64,000 bases of DNA, from positions 1,192,865 to 1,256,864 of the forward strand of contig OY718806.1 of NCBI GenBank assembly GCA_963070105.1. Reading direction: 5' to 3'. The notes under the pieces were generated by a model, which saw only the letters and a list, made by a program, of their open reading frames with translations, was not told where the DNA came from and ran no database searches. Within the stretch, counting starts at the first letter, position 1, and every line of letters starts with the position of its first letter. The position numbers and the translations under genes are program-made. Of the stretch, positions 27,785 through 40,200 are shown in pieces. The DNA comes from Litomosoides sigmodontis (lineage: Eukaryota; Nematoda; Chromadorea; Rhabditida; Onchocercidae).

Positions 27785-28707
27785 ATGGATTTTTCAATAA
27801 GATGGCTTCTACTCATACTTCTTCCAGAAGTAACACAATGCTATGTCAAGGTTTTACCAGGTAAAAAGATAATTACCACGAATAGAAATGAATATATGTA
27901 TGTACACACATTTTTAAATAATAAATAAACAAATAATTGCATAAAGCATTTTCTAATTATCATCCAAAAATGCAATGCATAGCGAAATTTTTGTCATTAA
28001 TAGTGAAAAGAACAAAAAGCGAAGGAAAATGCAGCAATTTTTTTTTTCGAAATTTTAGAATATTTCATGAAAAGTTTTGAATATGAAAATATTGGAGCGT
28101 TTGAGCTATTGCAGGTCTCACATTCGAAAGATTGAACGGTAAAGGAAAGATGTGGGTTGGTCCTCCGGCGCAATTTCCATTTCTACCTCCGTTCTGCTTA
28201 CCACCAAAGCAGGGACAAGCACCAGCACCAGCGGCACCAGCACCACCAGCAGCAGCACCACCACCAGCAGCAGCACCAGCACCAGCGGCACCAGCGGCAC
28301 CAGCAGCACCAGCAGCACCAGCAGCACCAGCAGCACCACCACCAGTACCACAACAACCTCAACAATTTCTTCAAACCAAGACTTGGTGGTGTCCACCTAT
28401 GTATCAACAACAACAACAACAACCCTCATATCCTCCACGGCCTCCCGTGCAATATCCCCAATATCAGCAGCAATATGCTCAACCTCCTAAACAGCCATAC
28501 CAACAAATGCAATATCCTCAGCAATATCCTCAGCAATATCCTCAGCAATATCCTCAGCAACAGCAACAGCAACCTCAGCGACAGATTGCTGGTCAGCAGC
28601 CGGCTGGTGGTGCAGGACTGGTAGGATCATCTTTATACGGAATGTTTGGAGAAGATTCCGACTCGCTTTTAAAAAGCTACGATCATTTTCAGATGAGTTT
28701 CACCTGA
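27785..28707 (+). CDS. Secreted Pro/Ala/Gln-rich low-complexity protein, two exons
   Basis: Exons 27785-27860 and 28115-28707 join in phase 1 (GTAAAA donor, TTGCAG acceptor) to give 222 residues. Residues 1-19 form a signal peptide (MDFSIRWLLLILLPEVTQC). After a short unique segment come an Ala-Pro-rich block of about 40 residues made largely of AAP units, a WWCPPMYQ patch, polyglutamine, four tandem QYPQ units, and a unique tail ending DHFQMSFT. The composition suggests an extracellular structural, cuticle or eggshell-like, or secreted intrinsically disordered protein. I do not recognise a specific family. GCACCA and CAACAA repeats keep all three forward frames open; the chosen frame is the only one with a signal peptide joined by a phased intron. 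Confidence 0.8.
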
Positions 28708-30867
28708 AGGCAAAATTAGACTTTTGCATTTTTATATGTTACTGAAACTTCTATGCATATTTTTTTTATACCATGTATGATAAATATAAAGTGATCATAT
28801 CTGTGGAATAGCTCGACAATCTGTCTTTCTCAAGTTGATGAGAAAAAAATGGAAAAAAAAGGGTGAGATTTTCAACGTGATCATATTTGTGATTTATCAA
28901 ATAGGTACAATTGATGATAAGTTTCATTCATGCAGTGAATCATTTTTTTTCTTTTAATTGTAACTTTGAATATTTCTACTGCGATAAAATACATCATCAT
29001 CGCCACCACCACCACCACCACCACCACCACAACAACAACAACAACAACGACAACAGCACTAGCAATGGTTCGAATAAAAATTTATGATAATTTGGCAAAT
29101 TTATAATAATTTATGATAATTAAAAATTTATAATAATTTAAATTATAAACTTTTAATGAATAAACAAATCGAATGAATTTAGTGAACAAATGGACACAAT
29201 GAAGAAATGGAGAAAAAAAAACGATGACGAACTGCTAAAGTTGAAATATTCCTTTAAGAGGACCGTTTCCTATTGAGATTTATGTAATTAAAGTAAAATA
29301 ATCGCTTAAATAAAAAAAAATGAAAAAAAATATTTGAGAGGAAAAATTTCATACAAAAATCCGATTCCTACGTTATATACGATTTATATTACAATTAAAT
29401 AAAGTTTAAGCAAAGTAATTGGACTAATTGCTATATTATTAACAAAGCTAGTGAACTCTTTTCCATAACAATGAAAAAAAGGCGCAATAAAGAAAATAAA
29501 CAAATAATGCTTCTAAGAGATACTGCTAAGTGCAACTTTTAATTTTATTTTAACAGCCTTACAAAAATAATGAAGTTTTTATCATGTAAAATAGAAGGAA
29601 GAAAAAAAAATTAGTGGAAAAATAAAATTCCAATTATCTAATTTCATTATTTATTGCATTATTAATATTTTTATTGATGCCATTCAAGTTCTAACAGCTA
29701 ACTTAATTAATGAACAGTTTAAATGAAACAATGTGAGCGCTACCGTACCTAATTGTGGTAATTAATTCTTTAATATCATTAAAGGTTATATGTTATTCCA
29801 CATTAGCACTTAAGCTGCATATTTTTGCAATATACTTGATGTGATCAACAACTTAACATTTAAAAATTCATAGAGTAATTGTTTTTAATGCAACTTTACA
29901 TGTATCTTATGGAGAATGGTGATGAGTGCGTGTATTTAGTGTCATACGGTATTATATGGACAGAAACGTTGTTGATTGGATCATGCAGATGGATCCTTAC
30001 AATGAAGCAACAAATGTTTTTTATGAATGGGAAAAATAACATGATTGTTTACATGCATTAATGTAATTTAAATTTAATTAATATTCAATTAATTTAGTAA
30101 TTATTCAGTCATAGAGATAAACAGAATAAAAAGGTTGGCTTTTTTTAAGAATTAAAAAAATATGAAAGATAACTAATAATCGAGCTGATTGTTCGATGCA
30201 AATAAAAAGTGAAAGCAATTTTTATTTGAGTATAAAAAACCATTGTATTCTAACATTTATTCTTTTTGCTTCTTCCTGGAAAATTCTAGGGAAATGCGAA
30301 TAATTTACATATACTGGGAAAGAAATCAGGGAATGTCAGATCATTAGTGGTCAAAATAATTTTACTTAGCGAAATAAATTTGTTATAGCACGATAGCGGG
30401 TATCATTAAAGTTGCAACAAAAATTTCATCCTTTTTTTTCCAATATTTCAAGTACAAATGATTTATTGTTGATGAGGAGTTTGTTTGCTTGATATATTTT
30501 AATTTATAAGTAATTGATCACTCTAATAAAGTATCAACTTTATTTCCTATCATTATCGATCACTTCATTTCATTTGTTACCTTTGACGTTGCAAAAATTT
30601 TGCAATCCTTATTGTATGCAGTCGTATAGTCGATATTTTTAAATATTTTAATTCCGAAAATTTGACTAAATATTGGATTGTATATAAATAAAAATTTTGT
30701 TTTAAAATTTTTTCTCTTTTTTTTGAAATTGTCACCTTTTTTTTTCCTTTTTCCCTTCAGAGACAGATGATGCATTATTCATGAGTCATACACTATGACC
30801 AACAGTTCCTGTCAGTCTAAATAGTTTAGTTACTTTTATAAGTGACTGTCATTCTAGGCTGTCGCGG
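28708..30867. other. Intergenic AT-rich stretch
   Basis: No exon seen. A compound CCA then CAA array lies at 28998-29049. An AATAAA at about 29066 could serve the upstream gene. Many short AATTTATAATAA-type sequences occur at 29080-29160. Confidence 0.55.
28998..29049. repeat. (CCA)n-(CAA)n compound repeat
   Basis: CAT/CGC/CCA triplets pass into CAA triplets. Confidence 0.92.
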
Positions 30868-33691
30868 ATGACAATGGCTAGTACGAATTATCACAATCAT
30901 TCCTGTCAATATCCGCAACGCTCGTCAATTTCCATCTCAATCACTGATCCGTCATCAATAACAGCAATAACAACATCTGAACTTACCGCGAACAGCATTA
31001 TGAGACAGTCATTCCTATCTTATACAGGTATATAAGTAATTCATTTTTAAAATCCGTTAAATTAAAAATTTGAGGAAAAAAATGTGATTGAAATTTATCA
31101 AAACACTATGTTGCTGTTTATTTAGCGAATGAATATAACAGTCACTTTTTTTCATATCAAATACCATCGAAAAATCTGATAATTGTAAATTTCTTCTAAT
31201 TTTATTTATCATGTTACTTGTAGAGTTGTATGTTATTATCACTGTCACTATCAAAGAAATTAGTTTGTTATCTCAGAGTGCTAACAATTGACAATAGCTT
31301 TTTGTCTTTTAATGAAGAAAACCGAACATGAATTTAACAACTAACCACCATATTATCAAGCTACCTATTCTACTACATGAAAGAGATATTTTGTTAAAAG
31401 GTGGAAATTTCTTCTTCCCAAATTTTAACAATTGGATTAATTAGTTTATTGATATAGCAGTGGGAATTCATTCTTTGTTAACTTCAGCAACATTTACCAC
31501 CACATTCATTAAAACACCAAATGAAGATGTGTGATGTAAGGAGGAGGTGGCAGAGAGGGAGGAAGGGAGGATTGAAGAGAGAGGCACGCAAGCAACAGTT
31601 AATCATCGAAGATTTAGTCGAAAAGAATTTGCTAGCAAATTGAAATGTGACCAAGTGAGCTTCATAGCTTCATATAGGGCAAATGAAAAGAAATTTACGC
31701 TTTTTCTATTAGCTACACAAAAAGCTACGCTTAAATTTTCATCGTTATCAATGTTACTATCGGTATTACTTTATTCGTCATCATCATCATCACTCAAATT
31801 ATTCTTTCATCAAACTAAGGTGTGCATCATATTTGCTTTAGAGCACGATTTTTCTCACACTCATATATTGCACATTTGCACTGATTTGCTAGATGAGTTC
31901 GATGTCAGTCCATTGATTCATCATTATCAGCTTAGACTAAGCGTACACTCATGCACTTCTACAATTTACATCTTCGTCTCCTATTACTTAAACACGAACT
32001 TTTGCTAAAAATGAATTTGCCAAAATTTTATGAGAGCTAAATGGTAGCAAAAAAAAAAAAGTTTGCACATACAGCTCATTGTAGCACCGGAAATTTTACT
32101 CAATAATTATTGAGAATTTGATGCTTTTTATATGAAGTGATAGTTGATTGCTTAAACAGTGCAAGCATATAAATGACGTAAGCGACTAGCAGAAAATTCT
32201 CATTTGTTTATTCCTCACCTGAATTAGTAAGACGGCGAGTCTAAAAGTCCCGTTTGAAACATCATTTATTGAATCATCTAAGATAACAACTGACAACTGA
32301 TGATGTTTCTACGTAAACCTAGCAATCCTACCTTCTCTTTTTTTTTTCTCCATTTAACAAATTGTTTATCTAGTTTGCTCATGCTTTTTCACTACTTGTT
32401 AAATTTGTCATTTGATTCATTCATGCCTCATTACCTAATCATCTGGTTTTTAATCTTCGATCAGTCGTAAAGTGAGGAAAAAAAAGGCAGAAATCAAAAA
32501 TGATCATAAGGATAAGAAAGAAACGAACGATAAATGATATCAATAAATTTACTAAAAAAAAAAAATTTTGGAATAAAATGCGAAACAATTTTCCGTTTGC
32601 AGCAAATTTCAACCGCAAAACTTCTTTTGCTAATTTCTGCTAAAATAAGAGAAATTTTATTTAGCATTGTTAATATTTTTCCAACAATCAACCACACACA
32701 ATCCATTGATAATCATTGTATCATCATCCATTTTATCATTATCATTTTAATTAAATCTTTTATTGCTAAATTTTTAAATTTTAGGAAAAAGCTAAAATGA
32801 ATAAGTGATAGAGATCTATCAACTAATTTCAGTTGCTCATTGTTTGTGCATTGATGCCGATGAATTTCTATAATAACTTCCTGTATCGGACTAAGTGATA
32901 CATGCATAACATGTCCGAACAACATTCATGCATTCCTTCCTCTTGTCTTTCACTCGTTATTATTTGTTTGTTCGTCCTTGTCGGTCTTTTGTCACATTTA
33001 TGCAAAACATCGTAATTTCAACAGTGCGCGACACATGCAAATAGCATCATTTAGGTTAGTGGACGGACACGGTGTGCGATGGTGAAAAGTATTACTTAAG
33101 GCAATAAATGAATTGTTGTTGCTCCATGTAGTAGCAAGCGAGTAAATAAGTTAGGTAAATGAAATGGTGGAAATAGTATGAAGGAGGAAGGAAGGAAGGA
33201 AGGAAGGAAGGAAGGAAGGAATAATTATGGATAATAATAATGATAATAATAATAATAGGAGTAATGTAACGAGTAAATAGATGTAAGTAAGTAGTTGTTA
33301 TAGATGTACTGTATTTTATTAGTGTATTCCTTTACGCCTAACCTCTCGAGCTACTAATTATTATATTTCAAATATTTATGCGAAAAATCACTTTTTCGAT
33401 AGATTGATAATGTTAGATGAAATGATTTATTTATCTTCACGTGAAATGTTTCATACTTAATGTTTTGTCAAATTAATTCAAACTTCTAAACTCTTTCGCT
33501 TCATATCTTTTTGCAATACTTGAATTTCACAACAACAATCACTTCTTTTTTTTTTTTACAATAAAACTTCATCCTGATGATTAATGCTTACGTTATCTTT
33601 TATTTGGCAGAAAAAAAATATGATTTCATTAATTGCTTTTCCTATCTAATTACATGTATTTGAATAATTTTGTTGTTGTTGTTGCTGTTGC

Positions 33692-33774
<83 letters not shown>

Positions 33775-36700
33775 TCTTTTTCTTCCTTTTCAACTTTCAT
33801 TCATAACTTACATTGTAATAATTGCTTAACAATTCGTAATTTCTTTTTTCTACCAATATAAATAATGAAATGTGGAATGAATGAATGAATGAATAATGAG
33901 TGTAAACTGTATGGGTGGCATAATTTGAAAAATCTTACCTTTATCCTGTAGCCTTCACGTTTTACCATTTTTTCCGAATCGAACAGCGTTGTGCATCGTT
34001 TATGAACCGAGACTGATCACTTTTTCAGCACTTTATTGCGATCCTTTATCGTTCTTTCCCTTATTTGTTCATTTTTATTTTTTTTTTTTTTTTAAAAGAG
34101 GAAAAAGAGAAAAGAAAAATTCATCCTTCCTATTTCTTCGTTGCGATCATTATGATATATTGCCATCACTTATCAAATCATTTCCCTCTTATCCACACTC
34201 AAAAATTTAATAATTACTCGCTCAAATATCAATTAATTATTTGACTGCTGTTAATTAACACAACTAATTTAATCGATAAAAATTAAAAAAATAGAAAAAA
34301 ACAAGACAGTTTATTGCTTATAAATTATTTAATTTATCTGTTATATTTCATTCAGCATCTCCAATTATTTCAATATCATTTATGATTGTAGCAATATCTT
34401 TCATTCAATCAATATTTGATCAATTTTTGTAAATTATTATTTTCGTTTTTCTCCTACGCACAATTAATAATTTCATATTTCAATCGTATGAAATTCAATA
34501 AATTATTCTCAGTATGGAATTATTACGAAAATATATTACATTAATTTTTACAATGAAATACTAAATTTCTCTCTTGTATCAACATTTAATCAAAAACTCA
34601 AATTTATGTGAAAAAAAATACCTTTCAAAATTTCTCAAAAATTATGCTAAATTATCAAAAAATGAACAAAAAAAAAAGGATGTAGTTGATAGTTGAACAA
34701 AGTAAAAAATAAACATCATCAAATAGATCTATCGTTTTCCTCCTCAACTTCTCATTTCATTGCAAATTCTTCCTTCCTTGCTTTTTTCCCCTCCTCTCAT
34801 CCTTCCTCCTTCCTCCTCTTCCTCCCTCTCCCTTCCTCTCTTCCACCAATATCTTTCATCTCCTCCTCTTCCCTTCCCCCCTCCCCCCCCCCCCACTTCC
34901 TCCGCCTTCGCCCCCGCCTCCGCCTCTTCCATTTTCCGTATACTCCTCATTTTTACAATGAACCAAAGCCTATTGACAGTGTTGTACCATTGCTTGAAAT
35001 GGAGGAACACCAGGTGCTACCACTTTTTTTTTTCCATTACAGAAATTGAGCTCAAAAAATACATTGTAATTAGAAATTGCTACATTACTCGAGCACTATC
35101 TTATCGGTTATTTTTCCACAACATTCCATTTGTACGGTTCATTTCAGTTCGCACTTTCAGCGCAAATCACTTCCACACCTTTTTCTCTTCCAATTTTATT
35201 TTTATTACAATTTTTCCTCTCAAAATACAAAAGAAAAAAAAGCCAGAAGGCGATATTCTTATTTAAATTTCAACAAAAAATTTATTATAAAACAATTTTA
35301 TCAGACAATTTTACTAATAAATACTAAAATTTCCCTCTAACGATTATGTACGTGTACCATAATTTTATGCGTAATTTATATTCCTTAAGCGAAAAATTCT
35401 TAGTCTGCTCATCATTTGTAAATTAACGAGGACCTTAATTAATGTCTTAATTGAGTTATTCATACAACAAATGACATTTTTGTTAAAATTTGAAAATTTC
35501 GAATTGAAAATTACACTGTTTTATTAATTTTTTTTTTCTGCAAAATATTTTGGAACAAATTGAAGTAGGATGAATGCTTATTCCAATTCATAGTTAATTC
35601 CTTTTTGCTACCACAAAAATCTTCACGTCCAAAAATGAAAGAATAAAAAAAGGAAAGAAATGATTAGATTACATATTACATAATAACTGTTTGCATTTTT
35701 GATTACTAAAATCCATTTCCATGCAGCTATTTTTTATTTTTCACCTTTCTAATAATCACTTTTTTTTTGCGAGAATAAGTGCTCCGTTATTATTTGATAT
35801 TGTAGGCAAATTCCACTTTTTGAGTGCTGAATATATGGAACACGGATTAATGACAAAATTAATTCTACCGTCACACAAAACTACAATCATTCTTCACCTT
35901 GACGTGTACTAACTTTTGCTAAAAATTTCTTTCATCATTTCGGATGACATTTCCTATTAGCATCTATTAATTTGGAACATTGTATAAGTGAATGTTTGAT
36001 AGCTTTTGTAGTTTTGCTTTATTTCAAAAATAATTTAGGAGCGAAAAATAGGAGTGAAAATCGTTCGAATGCGTCAAATTTCATCACGGATGCAGTGAAA
36101 TTACAAGAATCGGAAGTTTCCGATACGTGTTCATTATCGGATAAGATAGTCAAATTGTCGGAGCAGCAGGATTGCACATGCACACGGCATAATAAGCCGA
36201 AAGCACATTCTGCAAATCGTCCCATTATATGCGTTACAGCAGTGGCACCACGTGTACGCCAAACTGTCTTATTTACGCTATTTCAGCTAATTGGATTATC
36301 CGCGTTAGTGAGTATGTCTTTTAAATTTTACTCAATTTTTGAAAGCAAATTTATATATTCATTCACTTTTGGAATTAAAATTTTAACTATTCTGCTCTTT
36401 TTTTTTTCTACCACCATATTTTAGCACGAATTCAACATTTTATGTTTCATAGATAAAAATCAATTTTGAAAAACTTTTTCTTCCTTTGAATAAATCCTTG
36501 AATGAAATTAAAAAGTTAAATAGTTTTGAAATAGCATTTGAAAGAATAAAGCAATTAGGTTCAGTAATAGTTCAAATGTAGAATTACATGGCAAGTTATC
36601 TGCAATTGATTGAAACTGTGCTAATAAAACCCTCTCTCTCTCTCTCTCACTCTCTTTCTCTCTCTTTCAAAAAGAAATGAAAAAGAATACGGTTTTATGT

Positions 36701-38446
36701 TATTTTATTTGAATTTCTCAAATTCAAAGTTTTGAGTAAACTTTTTCATTTAAACGATTAATGACAGTGTGGGAACTACACACACATACACACACACACA
36801 CACATGCAAACATACATACACACACACGCACTATACACACAGACTTTATTACAGTAAAGGTCGCGGATGTAAAATATCGGAATACACTTATGCATACAAA
36901 TCAATTCATTTTGGATTGATTCCCAAGAGCAAAAGCAGTCGCTATTTACAGGTAAGATTATTTGAAAGAAATTAACACATCCGCTTTTAAATGAAAGTTT
37001 CATTGAATTAAAGTTCGGAAAAAAATTTTCTCAGCTTTGGGTATCCTTCTTTCCTCAATCATTTTAGTCGAAATTAAACTCCTTTTCCCTTGCTTTTTTC
37101 TTGTAACTGGTAAATATGATTTTAAATAGGAATCATCAAGGTTGAATGTATGTTAGAATACATTTAAAAAATTAGAATGCTAATGAATCACTCAGAAAGG
37201 ATTAATCAAACTGCAGCGTTATGAACGCTTATTGAAACAAATGAATTTAAGCTAAATACTTTAATTAAAAGTAATTTAGTCGAGTGAAGATGTGCATAAC
37301 GCATTCATACCTTTCTTAACCTGTAATTTCACTTCATCAGAGCATCCACGATGTTGAATGCTCTGATAAAATGGTGATGAATGCTTCGACGAATTTTGGA
37401 ATTCAATCTAAACATACTAATTTGAAGTACAAATTTGCATTTTATAATAAAGTAATACTGGAAACATGCGAGACAATTAATTCCCTTTCAATAATTACAT
37501 CCTACACCTCTCTTTCATTGTTCATTCATTCATTTATAGAATATCATGAGTGGTTTCATTACAAAACAGAGCAGAAATATCTCGGAATAATTTTGAAAGA
37601 TTAGATTAGATGTAATTTTGAAATAAAACTAACTCAATTTAAAACATTTTTTAATTAAAATTCAATGATTTTAATTTGTTGAAACTGCATTTTAACTTTA
37701 ATTGACGGAAAAACAGTAGGAATGTCTAAATTCAATAAAGCATTTTTTCCAAAGATATCGAGAAAAGAAAATAAATAAATTAAATAAGTAAATAAATAAA
37801 CAAGCAAACAAATAAGTAAAATAGACATAAGTGTGCAACCAGGAACAAAATCACTCATTATATTATGCACGTAGGAAAATTTTAATTTTTTTTTTTTAAA
37901 AAAAACAATGCACTGACAATTTTTTTTCACACAATCTGTTATCACTATAAAAATTTTCATCTTTTCATCAAACTTAATTTTCCATTTTCTTTTTTCCAAT
38001 TGCAATGGATTTTATTTAGTTGACGCGAAAAAAAGTAATTATTACAAGTTTTTGTCATTCAAAGCTGTTGAAATTTTTGTGAAATTAATTTGAGTCAAAT
38101 TTAAAGAAGTGAATTTTTACTGTACAAAAGGTGAAGCAATAATGCTAAAGGCAATGCAGATGGTTTTCAAAAAAAAAAAAGAAAGAAATAACGTCCGTCA
38201 ATCTTATCTTACAATTATGCGGAAATGTCTACATTTTCCATTCTATTATTGTTAATGCTTTTAAGCAGGTGTTTCGTATTTTTTGCAAAAAAAAAGAGGA
38301 AAAAATTGAGCGAATTTTTCTTTTCGAGCTATTTTTAAGTAATAAAAGAAGAAGAGTTATATCATTTAAAAACTGCGCATGAATGATTTGTTGCCACTTT
38401 GATTTTTTTTGCATAAATTAACAAATGAATCCTAATCAATAAGAAT

Positions 38447-38485
<39 letters not shown>

Positions 38486-40187
38486 GCTGCAAGGAGGAAT
38501 ATGCGTGTTTTTGTTTTTTACTTAAACTTTTTTATTTTCTATAGATGGCTGCTCAACTCGTTCACGATACGAACAGAAGAAATTAAAACCAAATCGATAT
38601 ACTGTTGCTGAACTTAGCAACTGTACGGAAGCTTATTTGGGCTACTGCCGAAACGGTGGTACGTGTAAGATGACAGTAGACATTTCACAACGAGATGTAC
38701 CAGTATGCTGGTGAATGGTTTAAATTTTGAATTCGTTGATTTGAAAATAAATTTAGCAAACAGTTGTCGAAGAACTTTCAATCAGTCTTATCTTACTAGA
38801 AATAAAGAAGAAAAGGAGGGAAGTTTTTGGAATTTCAGAAGAAAAAAAAAAAGAAGTGAGAGGAAAAATGATTAAAATTCGTGAGAAGAGAATTTTAGAT
38901 TTCACAATTTTCCAAACAAATTCTTTTCTATCTTTTTCTTCCCGTATAATCAAAGTCACCTTTTTTTTTTTTGTTTTTTGTTAGCTGTCCACCAGGATTT
39001 CGTGGCCGACAATGTGAACTAATTAACGATCCTAATATTTACTTTTCGCGGCAACAAGGTCAAATGGAAATGGCCGCTATGTCGGGTGTGATGGTTGCAA
39101 TTATATTTGCAATTTTGTTTCTGTTATTTGTGTTGTACTTTTATAGGAGGTAAACTTTTATTTTCTACAACGTTTATAAATAATTAATTTATTATTTACA
39201 ACTTTTAAATGAATGCTAAATTTAAATTAGATTTTAACAGTCTATTTTAAACAGTGGGATGAATATAAATTACTAAAAAATGATTTACTTTAAGTCGTAT
39301 TTAAATTTTGATTTTTTGTTAAAGATAATTTATAGCCTAATTAATGATATAGCTAGTTCAAAGTATTACGTTAAGCGAATGTCTACGTTAAATTTATTGC
39401 ATTTTAGGCTAATAAATTTTTTACTTTCTAAAATTACTAAAATCACTTTTCGTGAAAAAAAAGAGGCTTAAAGTTCTATTCAGATATATGAAATATGGTA
39501 TGAAAGGAAGTAATTCATCGTCAACATTTGATACTGTGGAGCTCTCGCCTCCGATAAACGAAGAAAAACAAGATTCAGATGCAGTTATAGATAAACTTGA
39601 GGTTAGTTAATCTGTTTTTAAAGTAGGTATTTAGATTTTTTTGTTTTGTGCTCAAAATTTTTCTCCACTCATTTAAAAGTTCCACTAAAAATATTGGAGC
39701 TTTTTTTTAAACTAAAAAATTTATCCTCCAATTTTATTTTCTCAATGAAACACTCAATACTAAATGTCGTCAGCTTAGGAGTTATTAGTAAATGCTAATT
39801 TATAAATCTTAGATAACATCATTGATACTAATACTAATATTGACTGAATCAGAATGGCTCACTATATTGATCAATTATGAGGAAGCTTTCTGTGACACTT
39901 TATGAGTTATGCAATATTAATTTCATTTATTTATTTCTCAAATATAAAAAATTAACGAATTCATCCGGAAACATTTGTAGAGAAATGAAACAGTGAAAGC
40001 ACGAGCAGAACGGCAATCGAGTGAGAGGATGGATGATCAATCATCGAATATTTTTGAAATGTTCACATTAGCGGCACATAAGGATCCGGAATATGCTGAG
40101 CATCGTAATTTATTCAGTATGATCACAAAGAATCGAAATGTGCCAAGAAGAGCAAGAAACAGCAATGTTATTTTACCAGAAATATGA
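30868..40187 (+). CDS. EGF-family transmembrane ligand, LIN-3/neuregulin-like (internal exon missing from model)
   Basis: Exons found: 30868-31027, 36039-36307, 38545-38710, 38985-39149, 39484-39601, 39981-40187. One EGF domain is split over exons 38545 and 38985 (spacing C-x7-C-x5-C-x13-C-x-C-x8-C, ending CPPGFRGRQC). It is followed by a membrane segment (VMVAIIFAILFLLFVLYFY) and a tail of about 110 residues. This single-EGF, single-pass layout is that of ErbB/EGFR ligands such as LIN-3, Spitz and neuregulins, which are cleaved and signal through LET-23-type receptors. The N-terminal exons have no signal peptide at the start but contain a second hydrophobic stretch (TVLFTLFQLIGLSAL), so an N-in double-pass form is possible. 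The first exon follows a possible trans-splice acceptor at 30856. Exon 36039 ends in phase 0 but 38545 needs phase 1, so at least one exon between them was not identified. The N-terminal half might belong to a different transcript. Confidence 0.65.
33184..33221. repeat. (GGAA)n microsatellite
   Basis: About nine GGAA tetramers, followed by a degenerate TAA stretch to about 33257. Confidence 0.95.
33670..33773. repeat. (TTG)n microsatellite
   Basis: About 34 TTG triplets with two TTGCTG variants near the 5' end. Confidence 0.97.
34738..34932. repeat. Polypyrimidine tract (CTC/CCT-rich) with C run
   Basis: The plus strand is nearly all C and T for about 195 bp, including a run of about ten C near 34884. 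The complementary strand is a purine tract able to form triplex or G-rich structures. Ser/Pro-rich frames here are compositional. Confidence 0.85.
36631..36668. repeat. (CT)n microsatellite
   Basis: CT array with CACTCT and TTTCTC interruptions. Confidence 0.94.
36776..36841. repeat. (CA)n interrupted microsatellite
   Basis: CA array interrupted by CATA, CATG and CGCA. Confidence 0.93.
38450..38482. repeat. (GA)n microsatellite
   Basis: About 16 GA dinucleotides, 60 bp before the EGF-domain exon. Confidence 0.96.
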
Positions 40188-40194
40188 AAACAAC

Positions 40195-40200
40195 AATAAA
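40195..40200 (+). terminator. Possible polyadenylation signal of the EGF-like gene
   Basis: AATAAA only 7 bases after the stop codon at 40185-40187. If used, the 3'-untranslated region would be very short; further downstream signals are possible. Confidence 0.35.

Larger units (their letters stand above)
31028..36038. other. 5-kb first intron of the EGF-like gene
   Basis: Contains a GGAA array (33184-33221), a TAA-rich patch, a TTG array (33670-33773) and a polypyrimidine block (34738-34932). A 153-codon frame at 31547-32008 starts at GTG and is Ser/Leu-rich; there are no splice sites or conservation to support it. Confidence 0.6.
36308..38544. other. Unresolved intron region of the EGF-like gene
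   Basis: Holds a CT array (36631-36668), a CA array (36776-36841), a possible exon at 36871-36951 (RGCKISEYTYAYKS, ends at CAG before GTAAGA, wrong phase for direct joining), a 10-bp-arm inverted repeat (37336-37367) and a GA array (38450-38482). The missing exon joining 36307 to 38545 should lie here. Confidence 0.5.

Noticed and set aside
31547..32008. 153-codon frame in the first intron of the EGF-like gene
   Set aside because: Starts at GTG, is Ser/Leu/Phe-rich, and has no splice sites, signal sequence or recognisable motif. A chance opening is more likely.
34693..35266. Ser/Pro- and Glu/Gly-rich frames of 88-168 codons
   Set aside because: They follow the polypyrimidine tract. A 45-bp segment PIDSVVPLLEMEEHQ before a GT at 35012 looks exon-like, but its phase does not fit the phase-1 intron that contains it.
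35811..35910. Possible alternative short 3' exon of the EGF-like gene after TTGTAG
   Set aside because: Phase would match exon 1, but the peptide is AT-driven and the following exon at 36039 also matches and reads more convincingly.
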